54,702 nt of DNA from Verrucomicrobiia bacterium (GCA_031290985.1 JARLJW010000022.1:1-54702); one strand, 5' to 3'; numbered from the stretch's first letter, positions 18,001 to 27,985 are shown. A program made the numbers and translations. The notes: a model not told the origin generated them from the sequence alone.

Positions 18001-20119
18001 ACTTGTTCGTGCCGTTCAAGGTGAGCGTGCCGTTGCCGGTTTTGGTCAGACCACCCGCGCCGTTGTTGCCGATGGGATTCGCAAAGAAAACCGCATTGCC
18101 GCCGGTGTCGATCGTTGCGCCGCCGGCATTGAACGTGACCGGGCGGACGGAAATGTCGGCGCTGTTGCCCGCGGCAAATTGCAGCGTGCCGCCATCAAAG
18201 CCGAGGCCGCCGGCACCGAGGTTGGCAAGCGCGGAAAAATTCAGCACGCCCCCGTTCAAGCCGAGGCCGCCCGAAAAACTATTGGCGGTGGCAAGTGTCA
18301 GGGTGCCGGCACCGGATTTGACCAGGAGGCCGGAACCGCCGAGGCCGCCCGCGCCGGAGATGGTATAATTTTTTGTGGAATTCACCGTCACGGAAACCGG
18401 GGCAAGAGCGGTATTTACCGTGACGGTGATGGGTGATGTTCCACTGGCAGAATCTTCAAATGTGACGGTGTCGGCAAAAATTCCCGATTGTTGATACGTG
18501 GCCGCCGCGCCGGTCGCATCCTTCCAGTTGGCGGTGGTGTTGACGTCCCAAGCGCCGCTGCCCGCCGCCCATTTCAAGGGGTCGTTGTTGGCCGTGACCA
18601 CGAGATCGATCGAATTGCCGGCGGTGTTATTCGTGAGATAAGCGGAAACATGCGGCTGAATATTGCCGAGGGTGAACGCGGCAAATCCATTGCCGCCCAA
18701 CGCCGCATATTTGATCAAGGGAAACTGGCCGACGGTCAGGCTGCCGATGATGTCGAGGCCCACGGAATTCGTCGCGAAAAGTGTCGTCCCCGTGTTGGTG
18801 ATCACCAGCGGGGCCGAGGAGGAACTCAGGGCAATGCCGTTGCTGTAGCTGAATTGGAGACGTGAACCGGCACCCAAGAACAGGTTGGTCGCCTGGAAAA
18901 ACTGGCCATTGGCGCCGCCCACCGCGATGACGTTCGTGCCACCGGAATACACGGTGACGGGCGCAAAATTGGTTGCGCCGGTCGCGCCGGTGAAATTGCC
19001 CCCGAAAACATTCAGCGGGCCGGCGCCGATGTTGCCCCCGCCGCTGAGCAAAAGCGTGCCTGCGTAAATGCGCGTGCCCCCGGTGTAGGTGCCGGGAACC
19101 TGGATTTCCACGGTGCCAACACCCAGCTTGGTGACACTGGCACCGGCGGCCTGCTGGCTGATGGAGTTCAGCCCGCTGGCGAAGATCAGCGAGGCGGCGG
19201 GATTGTTTTGAAACAACAGCAGTTCGCCATTGCCCGTGCTCCCGATGCGCAGAAAACCCGTGCTGGTGCCGGTGACGCGTGCCGGCAGGCTGCCGGCATT
19301 GGTGGTGATCAGAATGCTGTTCAGCGTCAAAGTTTTCGCATCGGCATTCAACTGCCAGGAGATGCTGTTCGCGTTGGTCTGGTTGATGCGCACACCATAG
19401 ATCACGGCATTGCCGCTGGCGCGGATGCCGTAGGAGCCGCTATCGCTGGTATTAAAATCATAGACCTTGTTGATGCTCGTGCCCGAAATGCTGGGCGTCG
19501 CCCCGGCCGGATTGGACAGGTATAATCCCAGGCTCGCGCCACCGACCACCCGCTGGCTGCCATCGATGGCCGCGAAATCCACATCGTTTACAGTGCCAAA
19601 CGTGATGGCGCCGCTTTGCAACAAGGCATTGGGCGGATTGGTGAGCACCGCGTTCGCGCCGGCATCCGGCAGGCCAAACCGGATGACCCCGCCGGCATTT
19701 CGGTTGAGTTGCCCGCCCAAGGTCAAGGTCCGGCCCGAAGCCACGCTCCAGCTTTGCGGCGCGCCCAAAACCACGTTGTTGCTCAAATTCAAATCCTGCG
19801 CGGCTTGCGACAAATCGATGCCACCGGCACCGTTCGTCAAAGTAAAGCCGCTGGTGATCTGAACGGGTGCGCCCGGATTCAAGATTTGAATCCCGCGCCA
19901 GGCCAGATTTGCCCCCGGCGAATTGGTCGCGTTGGCTGCGGATACGGTACTGTCCCAAACGGCGATATCTCCCGCCCCAGGCGCAAGGTTATTGACCCAC
20001 GATGATCCCAGATTGAGGGCGGTGCCATTGTCCGCCTTATAAATGCCCGCCCCCGAAGCAGCGCCGGCGGCAGCCAGCAGGCCGAGCGCGAGAAATTTGA
20101 TTGAGTGCAACTTTTTCAT
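15077..20119 (-). CDS. Giant secreted protein with autotransporter-associated beta-strand repeats
   Basis: A 1680-residue exported protein with signal peptide MKKLHSIKFLALGLLAAAGAASG. It contains at least seven PATR-type repeats of the pattern GxLxKxGxGTLTLxGxNxYSGGTxVxxGxL, for example GGLTKTGNGTLTLNG and GSLVNVGSGTVTLAG. These fold as a right-handed beta-helix. It ends not in a beta-barrel but in GWHLQVQTNVLSSG...FYRLTYP, related to the ends of two other secreted proteins here. Export is therefore probably by Sec plus an unknown outer step rather than autotransport. The ATG at 20119 was chosen because the signal peptide starts there. It leads a likely operon with a pseudopilin and perhaps the sulfatase, divergent from the sulfatase maturase. 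Role unknown; adhesion or surface layer is plausible. Confidence 0.85.
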   Translation of the reverse strand: MKKLHSIKFLALGLLAAAGAASGAGIYKADNGTALNLGSSWVNNLAPGAGDIAVWDSTVSAANATNSPGANLAWRGIQILNPGAPVQITSGFTLTNGAGGIDLSQAAQDLNLSNNVVLGAPQSWSVASGRTLTLGGQLNRNAGGVIRFGLPDAGANAVLTNPPNALLQSGAITFGTVNDVDFAAIDGSQRVVGGASLGLYLSNPAGATPSISGTSINKVYDFNTSDSGSYGIRASGNAVIYGVRINQTNANSISWQLNADAKTLTLNSILITTNAGSLPARVTGTSTGFLRIGSTGNGELLLFQNNPAASLIFASGLNSISQQAAGASVTKLGVGTVEIQVPGTYTGGTRIYAGTLLLSGGGNIGAGPLNVFGGNFTGATGATNFAPVTVYSGGTNVIAVGGANGQFFQATNLFLGAGSRLQFSYSNGIALSSSSAPLVITNTGTTLFATNSVGLDIIGSLTVGQFPLIKYAALGGNGFAAFTLGNIQPHVSAYLTNNTAGNSIDLVVTANNDPLKWAAGSGAWDVNTTANWKDATGAAATYQQSGIFADTVTFEDSASGTSPITVTVNTALAPVSVTVNSTKNYTISGAGGLGGSGLLVKSGAGTLTLATANSFSGGLGLNGGVLNFSALANLGAGGLGFDGGTLQFAAGNSADISVRPVTFNAGGATIDTGGNAVFFANPIGNNGAGGLTKTGNGTLTLNGTNKFSGNTVVSAGTLALGSSGFISNSPAIIVNNGATLDVSAGSPLVLQNQILAGGGTIIGGVSVAGGAILSPATNGVAGTLTLNSGDLTVNGGALAFDISAAAHDLLVVNGNLNLTGGTVQLLVGGTLANGAYKLVQYSGSLTGVPANLTVTGFSQAGKVATLSSANANEIDLVVSSAGGANLVWQGDGGNNFWDVGVSANWKNTGGTATVFNSADNVTFDDSSANPSVNLLAAVQPASVTVNATANNYTFQDGSGIGAGKISGATGLVKSGGGTLTVLTANNNSGPTTISAGVLQIGNGSKTGDLGTGNITNNGTVIFAQPDNRSVAGQVSGTGALTQQGGATLTLTANNSYAGGTLVSSGTLQVGAGGSTGTLGGGAVDNEGTLVVNRAGAYALTNAVSGAGSLVNVGSGTVTLAGNNTYQGGTVISNGVVKLGGSQKIPAAGALYLDGTLDLNGFNETVNTLNGNTGVVTNSGTVGTNTLVVGDDADASTFNGVITENSSGAKLALVKQGAATLQLNSASSYSGGTLVLGGQLNIGPTAVIGGSTANITLTNGTTLNLAQAGSAHVTANNTVTILPGNTATLSSGNQANIYNGNLAGTASSSNLINSSITFGQLATRQFQSFLGTVVIQSLGTVRFSASGAVTVNGGDNTTFDLEGFLYTKSGGTIALGALVGGGTVSSPTAGSQTLVVGGKGIDSTFSGTISPGTSLVKVGAGTLTLNGTLSHDGATTVSNGVLSLASDSTSLDSSPSILLGSSTAVIDVSGRTDGTLFLGNSAAQTLSGNGTIRGSLSQAAGSTVNVSPGVLSITNTATFSGAVNLFLNRTNGVNAGRISAPVIVVNPAATLTVTNAGPALQGGEVFHLFNQPVTGFALVTLPAIASPLAWSDKLAVDGTLVVLGSLVNTNATGLTNSFSGGNLSLSWPADHIGWHLQVQTNVLSSGLGTNWVDVANTAATNQFTVPVNPAFGSVFYRLTYP

Positions 20120-20793
20120 ATGATTTGGTGAGTGGTTAATGGTTGAAAATGGAAGGCGGGCAAACGCCATCGGCGAACGCAAAGGATGCTTTTAACGCTG
20201 TCCGGGCAGGCAGGGATTTGAACGGGACGGCGTTTTGCCCAAAGGAAACCGCACGAGACGGCGGCCGGGATTTCAAGACTGCCAGCAAAAGACCCGGACG
20301 AAATGCTTCCCAGCGGAGGAAAATGCCGGACCGCTCAAACAACCGGTCACCGCGGCATGGATGCAACCAAACTGAAACGACTCGACTCTGGAGGAGAATC
20401 GATCGCGGCCGGACCGGCGACACTGGTAAATTGTTCCGCATTTATGATATTTTTCATAGGGAACTTCCAGTTGTCCGGTCAGCTTTCTTCAATCAGTCGG
20501 CTTTGATAACCGCTACCGGCACATTGCCGGCCTGCTTCATCAAAGCGAAATGACAATACCTCAAATAACTACCATGTCAATCGTCTTTTATAAATATTGT
20601 TAAATAATTATCCGCTTTATTCAATTGCTTATTTTTTCTTATATACGATTCTTTTAATTGTTATTAATCCGCCATTCTCAGCGCCCGGCGAAACATGCTG
20701 AAATCAACTGCTTTGCCTCAAACACGACCCCACACCTAAACGCCCGCGGTTTGGAATATTTGGACACCTAAAACCGAACGGTGATATGTTTTT
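20120..20793. other. Long divergent intergenic region, AT-rich core
   Basis: This 674-base gap lies between the giant strand-repeat gene and the sulfatase maturase. About 20570-20690 is strikingly AT-rich compared with its surroundings and probably holds the divergent promoters. A perfect palindrome, ccggcacattgccgg (20516-20530), could be an operator. The GC-rich part next to the strand-repeat gene (20120-20450) would be its leader; I looked for riboswitch cores there and found none. No coding sequence is convincing. Confidence 0.5.
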
Positions 20794-22050
20794 GTGACTG
20801 TGAGCAAACCGATCAACCTGGTCAGCGCCGCCCGTCCGTTTCATATTTTAACGAAACCGGTCGGGCCGATCTGCAACCTGGATTGCAAGTACTGCTTCTA
20901 TCTCGAAAAGGAAAAACTTTATCCCGGCGAAAGCCAGTGGCGCATGAGCGACGCGGTGCTGGCCGAATACATCCGCCAATACATCCACAGCCAGCCCGTG
21001 GCGGAAATCAACTTCGCCTGGCAGGGCGGTGAACCGACGCTGCTCGGCGTGGATTTTTTCCGCAAGGTGATCACCCTGCAACAGCAGTTCGCCAACGGCA
21101 AAATCATTTCCAACGCCATCCAGACGAACGGCACCCTGCTCGATGACGAGTGGTGCGAATTTCTCGCGCAAAATAAATTCCTCGTCGGCCTGTCCATCGA
21201 CGGCCCGCGCGAACTGCACGACCGCTACCGCGTGGACAAGCGGCAGCAGCCGACCTTTGACAAGGTGATGCACGGCCTGGAACTGCTGAAAAAACACGGC
21301 GTGGATTTCAACACGCTAACCGTCGTCAACCGCGCGAACGCGCAGTCGCCGCTCGAAGTTTACCGTTTCCTCAAAAGCATCGGCAGCCGGTTTTTGCAGT
21401 TCATCCCGCTGGTCGAGCGCACGGCCCCGGCGGAAATGAAAACGGAAGGCTACGATTTCGCCGCCCCTCCCCTGCCCGGCCGGAAAACGGACGCTTCACC
21501 CGTCACGCCGGAAAGTGTCGGGGCGGAACAATACGGCAATTTTCTCTGCGCGATCTTCGACGAATGGGTGCGGCACGATGTCGGCACGACCTTCGTGCAG
21601 TTGTTCGACACGGCGCTGGGCAACTGGATGGGCCTCGGCTCGTCGCTGTGCGTGTTCGCCGAGAAATGCGGCGCCGCCCTCGCGATCGAGCATAACGGCG
21701 ACCTCTACAGTTGCGACCACTATGTCTATCCGCGCTACCGGCTCGGCAACGTCATGAACCACAGCCTCGGCGCGATGGTGCGGATGCCGCAGCAGATCCG
21801 CTTCGGCAATGACAAGTCGAGCACGCTGCCCAAATATTGCCGCCGGTGCGAAGTGCGTTTCGCCTGCAACGGCGAATGCCCGAAGCACCGTTTCACTTCC
21901 ACGCCCGACGGCGAGGCGGGGCTAAATTATCTCTGCCCGGGCTACAAAATGTTTTTCAACCACATCGATCCGCACATGAAGACCATGGCGCGGCTGCTGC
22001 AGGCCCAACGCGCCCCGGCGGAAATCATGGGGCTGCTGGCGGCGAAATGA
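20794..22050 (+). CDS. Anaerobic sulfatase-maturating radical SAM enzyme
   Basis: A 418-residue radical SAM protein of the anSME type, which oxidises the sulfatase active-site Cys or Ser to formylglycine without oxygen. CNLDCKYCFYLEKE (Cys27, Cys31, Cys34) binds the SAM cluster. WQGGEPTLLG, QTNGTLLDDEW and GLSIDGP follow in normal order. The C-terminal SPASM-like region (SLCVFAEKC, LYSCDHYVYP, KYCRRCEVRFACNGECPKHR, YLCPGYK) binds two more iron-sulfur clusters. A GTG start at 20794 is used; the second GTG at 20800 is also possible. The sulfatase at 12607-14112, with its CNPSR site, is the obvious substrate in the window. Confidence 0.93.
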   Translation: MTVSKPINLVSAARPFHILTKPVGPICNLDCKYCFYLEKEKLYPGESQWRMSDAVLAEYIRQYIHSQPVAEINFAWQGGEPTLLGVDFFRKVITLQQQFANGKIISNAIQTNGTLLDDEWCEFLAQNKFLVGLSIDGPRELHDRYRVDKRQQPTFDKVMHGLELLKKHGVDFNTLTVVNRANAQSPLEVYRFLKSIGSRFLQFIPLVERTAPAEMKTEGYDFAAPPLPGRKTDASPVTPESVGAEQYGNFLCAIFDEWVRHDVGTTFVQLFDTALGNWMGLGSSLCVFAEKCGAALAIEHNGDLYSCDHYVYPRYRLGNVMNHSLGAMVRMPQQIRFGNDKSSTLPKYCRRCEVRFACNGECPKHRFTSTPDGEAGLNYLCPGYKMFFNHIDPHMKTMARLLQAQRAPAEIMGLLAAK

Positions 22051-22079
22051 ATCAGGGAAAATCGGGGCGAAAAACAAGC

Positions 22080-22167
22080 TGGCGGAGAGAGTGGGATTTG
22101 AACCCACGGTAGTGTTACCTACGCACGCTTTCCAGGCGTGTGCCTTAAACCACTCAGCCATCTCTCC
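22080..22167 (-). tRNA. tRNA-Ser (anticodon GGA)
   Basis: On the minus strand this folds as an 88-nt class II tRNA. The acceptor arms GGAGAGA and TCTCTCC are followed by G and an encoded CCA. The anticodon stem-loop reads CACGCCTGGAAAGCGTG with GGA in the anticodon. There is a long variable arm and a T-loop GGTTCAAATCC. It decodes UCC and UCU serine codons. Confidence 0.97.
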
Positions 22168-22225
22168 GCACAGACAGATACTGTCGCCGATGGCCAAAGG
22201 CTTTTCAATTCAAAACTCCACCGGC

Positions 22226-22972
22226 CTATTTCTCACACAAGCCGGCCAGGTCTCCCAATTCCTTTGCATTGAGGTCCGAAACCAGACAGTAACGCAGGCC
22301 GTGCGCGGCGGTGTTGATGATGGAGTAACCGCGCAGATTCGTTGTTTCCGGTTTCATATCGCCCGTTTCCGGCCAGACGAAGACATTGATAAAGTGCTTG
22401 TTATGCTTGTAGACCAGCGCGGCGACGGCGCGCCCGCCGAGGTAATCCAGCCGCCCACCCACGAGCGGAAAACCATCGGCGGCAAAATCCTTCACGTCCG
22501 GCGCGAAATCAAGTTTGCCGTCGAACCACGGCTTGACGGTGTGCTGATCGCTCGAAGCGACATCCATGAGATGTTCGACCATCAGCGAACGGACGTGGCC
22601 CGCCACGGCTTCATTGAGCAATTGATCGCGTTCTGACATTCCCGCCGGACGCAACACAAGCGTGAGCAGGACAAAGGCCGTCGCACCCACGGCAAAAAAT
22701 TTCCACAACCATGATAAATCAGTTCCACGGGCACGGCTCTCGCCTTTGGATTCACCCGCTAATTCACGGACATGATTGCGCAGTGACGCAGGCGCGCGGG
22801 AATACAATCCGGGCGCTTCCCGCAGCGCGGCGCTGAACGAGCGCAGAGATTTCGCCTCGGTCGCGCACTCGGCGCAGGTTTTCAGGTGTCGCTCCAGTTC
22901 CAGGCTGTTCGCGGCGTCGAGTTCGCCATCGACGTGCGCGTGGAGCAGCCGGCGGATGTCAGCGCAGTTCAT
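22226..22972 (-). CDS. Membrane-anchored anti-sigma factor (zinc-finger type)
   Basis: A 248-residue protein. The N-terminus is a ZAS domain with Cys3 and HLKTCAEC (His29, Cys33, Cys36), which binds zinc and holds the sigma factor. One membrane helix follows at about residues 87-107 (WLWKFFAVGATAFVLLTLVL). The rest (~110-248) is extracytoplasmic, with FDGKLDFAPDVKDF and VAALVYKHNKHFINVFVWP, as in other anti-sigma sensors. It overlaps the end of the sigma gene by four bases (ATGA), so the two are coupled. It should sequester the sigma factor until an envelope or redox signal arrives. The divergent operon at 23600-25379 is a likely target. Confidence 0.9.
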   Translation of the reverse strand: MNCADIRRLLHAHVDGELDAANSLELERHLKTCAECATEAKSLRSFSAALREAPGLYSRAPASLRNHVRELAGESKGESRARGTDLSWLWKFFAVGATAFVLLTLVLRPAGMSERDQLLNEAVAGHVRSLMVEHLMDVASSDQHTVKPWFDGKLDFAPDVKDFAADGFPLVGGRLDYLGGRAVAALVYKHNKHFINVFVWPETGDMKPETTNLRGYSIINTAAHGLRYCLVSDLNAKELGDLAGLCEK

Positions 22973-23481
22973 ACGGCTCCTTTCCGGTTGAGCGAGTCCT
23001 GCAGTTGCCGTCGCCCGCGCGCGAGGCGTGACATGACCGTGCCGACCGGCACTTCGGCGACCTCGGCGATCTCCTTGTACGAGAGGCCTTCGAGTTCGCG
23101 CAGCACCAGCGCCTCGCGGAATTCCAGCGGCAAGGTTTCGAGCGCGGCGTGCAAAGCCGCCGTATCGGCACCGTGAACCGCACTGGTGGCGGCGTTATGA
23201 TCTTCAATTTCTGCCAGTTCATCTTCGTGAATGGTCACCACCGCCGACGGGCGGTTTTTTTTGAGCCACGAATAGGCCGTGTTGCGCACGATGGCCAGCA
23301 GCCACGAGCGTCCGTCGCCGCCGCGATAGCCGTCAAAAAAACGGAATGCCCGCGCGCAGGCCTCCTGCGCGATGTCCTCGGCGTCGTGGTCGTTGCCCGC
23401 CAGCCAGCGCGCCAGATTGTACGCCGCATCGAGGTGCGGCAGGACAATCCGTTCAAATTGGCCGGGTTCGTGGGCGCTCAC
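22969..23481 (-). CDS. RNA polymerase ECF sigma factor
   Basis: A 170-residue sigma-70 family protein of the extracytoplasmic-function group. Region 2 covers ~10-80: DAAYNLARWLAGNDHDAEDIAQEACARAFRFF and GGDGRSWLLAIVRNTAYSWLKK. Region 4 covers ~110-165: LPLEFREALVLRELEGLSYKEIAEVAEVPVGTVMSRLARGRRQLQ, the -35-binding helix-turn-helix. Regions 1 and 3 are absent, as expected. It is followed with a four-base overlap by its anti-sigma factor, and reads away from the phosphoesterase/cytochrome operon, with 118 bases between. Confidence 0.95.
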   Translation of the reverse strand: MSAHEPGQFERIVLPHLDAAYNLARWLAGNDHDAEDIAQEACARAFRFFDGYRGGDGRSWLLAIVRNTAYSWLKKNRPSAVVTIHEDELAEIEDHNAATSAVHGADTAALHAALETLPLEFREALVLRELEGLSYKEIAEVAEVPVGTVMSRLARGRRQLQDSLNRKGAV

Positions 23482-23599
23482 ATTTCGCTTCCATTCAAGT
23501 CCAGACTGCGCCAGCGGGTATTTTATTCCCGCGGGAATAATTTCATCCGCCGCGAGTCTTGGACTTCGAGAATCAAATCACAACTCACATTCAAACGAT

Positions 23600-24562
23600 A
23601 TGAAAAAAGAAAAATTCATCCAACACGACCATCAACAAGACGGACTCGACCGGCGCGGCTTCCTCGAATGCATGGCCTGGGCGGGCACCGGCATGCTCTG
23701 GACCGTCGGCGGCGGCCTGCTCGGATCCACCTTGCTCCCGGCGCGCGGCGGCGCGGCGGAGATGGCCAGGGGCGCTTTCAGCTTCGTCCAGATCAGCGAT
23801 TCGCACATCGGCTTCAACAAGGAAGGCGTCAACACCGACGTGTCCGCCACGCTCAAGGAGGCCATTGCCCGCATCAACGCCCTGCCCCGGCAACCGGACT
23901 TCATCCTGCACACCGGCGACTTGACCCATCTGGCCAGCGCGGATGAATTCGACACGCTGGACCAGTTGCTCAAGAGCGTGAAGACCCAGCAGATCTTCTT
24001 CGTGCCCGGCGAACACGATGTCACCGGCGACAACGGCAAGCTCTACCTCGAACGCTTCGGCAAAAAAACCAAGGGCGGCGGCTGGTACAGCTTCGATCAT
24101 CACGGCATCCATTTCATCGGCCTCGTCAATGTCATGGACATCCAGCAAAACGGCCTCGGCTCCCTCGGCAAGGACCAGCTCGCGTGGTTGGAAGATGATT
24201 TGAAGGGGCGCTCCGCCGAGACGCCCATCGTCGTCTTCGCGCACATCCCGCTCTGGGAAGTTTATCCGCAATGGGGCTGGGGCACGGATGACGGCGCGCA
24301 GGCGTTAAGCCTGCTGAAGCGCTTCGGCTCGGTCACCATCCTGAACGGCCACATCCATCAGACCATGAAAAAGGTCGAAGGCAGCGTGACCTTCCACACC
24401 GCCATGTCCACCGCCTTCCCGCAGCCGGAACCCGGCAAGGCGCCCAAGCCCGGCCCGATGAAGGTCGAGGCCGGAAAATTGCGCGAACATCTCGGCATCA
24501 CCGATGTGAATTATCTCGAAGGCAAAGGCTCGCTCGCCATCGTGGATTCAACGCTCATCTAA
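23600..24562 (+). CDS. Tat-exported metallophosphoesterase
   Basis: A 320-residue calcineurin-like phosphoesterase. The N-terminus GLDRRGFLECMAWAGTGM is a twin-arginine signal. The five metal-binding blocks are all present: QISDSHIG (Asp67, His69), LHTGDLTH, VPGEHD, FAHIPLW and LNGHIHQ. It would hydrolyse phosphomono- or diesters in the periplasm; the substrate is unknown. The ATG at 23600 gives a well-formed Tat signal, while the upstream open frame overlaps the sigma gene. It leads an operon with a lipoprotein cytochrome c and a haem-binding protein (gaps of 13 and 12 bases), divergent from the ECF pair. Phosphoesterases of this type commonly accompany such cytochromes and sigma factors. 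Confidence 0.9.
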   Translation: MKKEKFIQHDHQQDGLDRRGFLECMAWAGTGMLWTVGGGLLGSTLLPARGGAAEMARGAFSFVQISDSHIGFNKEGVNTDVSATLKEAIARINALPRQPDFILHTGDLTHLASADEFDTLDQLLKSVKTQQIFFVPGEHDVTGDNGKLYLERFGKKTKGGGWYSFDHHGIHFIGLVNVMDIQQNGLGSLGKDQLAWLEDDLKGRSAETPIVVFAHIPLWEVYPQWGWGTDDGAQALSLLKRFGSVTILNGHIHQTMKKVEGSVTFHTAMSTAFPQPEPGKAPKPGPMKVEAGKLREHLGITDVNYLEGKGSLAIVDSTLI

Positions 24563-24575
24563 ACCGCGCCACCTG

Positions 24576-24899
24576 ATGAAATATTTGTTGCTGACCGCGC
24601 TGGCGGCGTTCGCGTTGGTTTCGTGCGCAGAAGATTCCGCGCCGGAAAACCATTCCATGCTGCCACCAGCCAAAGGCACGCCGGATGGACGGCAATTGTT
24701 TTTAAAAAACTGCGCGCATTGCCACGGTGCCAACGCCCACGGCGATGACGGCCCGGACCTGCACAACCTGGATTGGACCGATGAGCAAATCGCCAAGCGC
24801 ATCCGCACCGGCAAGAAAGGCCAGATGACCTCGTTCGAGGGCAAACTGACGACCGGGGAGATCACGGCGCTCGTGGCGTATGTGCAGTCATTGAAATAG
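24576..24899 (+). CDS. Small lipoprotein cytochrome c
   Basis: A 107-residue class I cytochrome c. The signal MKYLLLTALAAFALVSC ends in a lipobox with Cys17. CAHCH (Cys46, Cys49, His50) attaches one haem, and KGQMTSFEGKLT near residue 88 offers the distal methionine. It would shuttle electrons at the cell surface or in the periplasm. It sits between the metallophosphoesterase and the haem-binding protein in one operon. Confidence 0.9.
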   Translation: MKYLLLTALAAFALVSCAEDSAPENHSMLPPAKGTPDGRQLFLKNCAHCHGANAHGDDGPDLHNLDWTDEQIAKRIRTGKKGQMTSFEGKLTTGEITALVAYVQSLK

Positions 24900-24911
24900 T
24901 CCAACCATCGC

Positions 24912-25379
24912 TTGAAAAGACAATTGAAATGGGCCTTCGCCGTGGTTGCCGGCGGATTTGCCCTGCTGCAACTCACCAATCCAGCGCGGACGAATCCGCC
25001 CGTGGTCAGCGATCTGCTGGCGATGGACGCGCCGCCGCCACGGGTCGCCGCCATGCTGCACGCGGCGTGCTACGATTGTCATTCGAGCGAAACCCGCTGG
25101 CCGTGGTATTCACACATCGCGCCGATGTCGTGGCTGATCGCCGGCGACGTCAAGACGGGTCGGGAGCATTTGAACCTGTCCGCCTGGCCGGCGGCCGATC
25201 CCAGGCGGGCGGCCAAATTACTGGGGCGGATGAGTGACGCAATAGCGTCCGGCGAGATGCCGCTGGCGAAGTACACGAAGATCCACGCCGCCGCGCGGCT
25301 GACCGAAAGCCAGCGCAAGGAATTGACAGACTGGCTGGACGCCGAGAGGAATCGGTTGGAGCCGGCGGCAGGGAAATAG
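24912..25379 (+). CDS. Haem-binding domain protein
   Basis: A 155-residue protein starting from TTG, with an N-terminal membrane segment (LKWAFAVVAGGFALLQL). The haem-binding-domain hallmark CYDCHSSETRWPWYSHIAPMSW follows (Cys53, Cys56, His57), then DVKTGREHLNLSAW and a helical tail AARLTESQRKELTDWLD. It is the typical small exported haem protein (Haem_bd type) found beside single-haem cytochromes. It probably works with the preceding cytochrome c. Twelve bases separate the two genes. Confidence 0.85.
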   Translation: MKRQLKWAFAVVAGGFALLQLTNPARTNPPVVSDLLAMDAPPPRVAAMLHAACYDCHSSETRWPWYSHIAPMSWLIAGDVKTGREHLNLSAWPAADPRRAAKLLGRMSDAIASGEMPLAKYTKIHAAARLTESQRKELTDWLDAERNRLEPAAGK

Positions 25380-25767
25380 CCCATCGGAGCGCGGGCGGCC
25401 CGCCCGCGTGTTGAAATCATTTGCACTTCATTTTTCAAGGAACTCGAAGGCGAGCCGCCTGCGCTGCGACATGATGGCCCGTCCGGCTTCGGACTGGTCC
25501 GTCCGGCACGGACCCTGGCACCTTGTGGCGTTGCGATGCTTGTCCCATTAAAATGCGTCGGCAACCTGATCCAGCCCGCCCACGTCATGGACTGCGGTGG
25601 CAGAGCGGAGCGGCGACACCGCTTTCGCACGCGCGAGGACCAATCTTCATCCGGCACCACCCCCCGCCCGCACCACCCCATCCGCGCCTGTACCATTCTC
25701 CATCCTCAATTTCCGTTTTGCTCCCCCGCCTTGCCCGCCGCCCATTTTCTTGTAAACTGTCCGTCCG
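25380..25767. repeat. Repeat-filled intergenic region before ilvD
   Basis: A 388-base gap. It begins with a GC-rich palindrome (gcgggcggcccgcccgc, within 25385-25410), also found at 28329, 28414 and 29949. A second hairpin-prone block follows at ~25480-25520 (gtccggcttcggac, gtccgtccggcacggac). Then comes gcggtggcagagcggagcggcgacaccgct (~25582-25613), with its own imperfect dyad. I see no gene. The final 60 bases before 25768 are less structured and may hold the ilvD promoter. Confidence 0.6.
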
Positions 25768-27516
<1,749 letters not shown>

Positions 27517-27532
27517 TTCGCTGCCAACGCTC

Positions 27533-27985
27533 ATGATGATCTATCTCGATGTCTGTTGCTTGAATCGTCCCTTTGACGATCAATCACAGATTCGTGTGCG
27601 CCTCGAAACCGAGGCGGTCTTGAGCATCTTGGAAATGGCCTGCGGTGGAACATTGAAACTCGCCAGCAGCGACATCGTTAATGACGAGCTTTCCGAAATA
27701 CCAGACCGTGCACGACGCGAGAAGGTTGAACTATTACTCGACGTGGCCATGGCACATATTTCACTCACTGCCGCAGTCGAACGGCGGGCGATTGAATTGC
27801 AGAAATGGAACATTTCGGCGCTCGACGCATTGCATCTGGCATCGGCGGAAGCGGCAGAAGTGGATTATTTTTTGACGACGGATGACTACCTCATCCGTCG
27901 CGCCAACCGTCATGCGAATGAACTCAAGGTAAAGGTTGAAAATCCGGCCAAATGGATTATACAAGAAGAGAGCGATGAAAGCTGA
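27533..27985 (+). CDS. PIN-domain protein, VapC-like toxin candidate
   Basis: A 150-residue PIN domain. MIYLDVCCLNRPFDD has the first catalytic Asp and the LDxCxxNRP variant seen in a PIN subgroup. ASSDIVNDELSE gives the second acidic residue, ALDALHLASAEAAEVDYFLTTDDYLIRRAN the remaining ones. PIN toxins cut RNA, often tRNA or rRNA loops. Unlike VapBC operons there is no antitoxin gene in front; instead a 70-residue protein overlaps its 3' end by 11 bases. It follows ilvD closely and may be co-transcribed with it. Confidence 0.85.
   Translation: MMIYLDVCCLNRPFDDQSQIRVRLETEAVLSILEMACGGTLKLASSDIVNDELSEIPDRARREKVELLLDVAMAHISLTAAVERRAIELQKWNISALDALHLASAEAAEVDYFLTTDDYLIRRANRHANELKVKVENPAKWIIQEESDES

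Noticed and set aside
15500..18400. Repetitive DNA considered as a possible CRISPR array
   Set aside because: Repeats are degenerate, irregularly spaced and keep a reading frame encoding PATR motifs. They are protein repeats, not array repeats.
15947..18436. Two long plus-strand open frames (489 and 327 codons)
   Set aside because: They are shadows of the strand-repeat protein gene, which has a signal peptide and repeats in the opposite frame.
20120..20450. Leader of the strand-repeat gene as a cyclic-di-GMP or other riboswitch
   Set aside because: The expected conserved cores and tetraloop-receptor pattern could not be found on the minus strand. Only a chance acgcaaagg on the other strand was seen.
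21922..22197. Open frame across the tRNA-Ser gene
   Set aside because: The translation reads straight through the tRNA and the antisense of the maturase gene. The tRNA fold is unambiguous.
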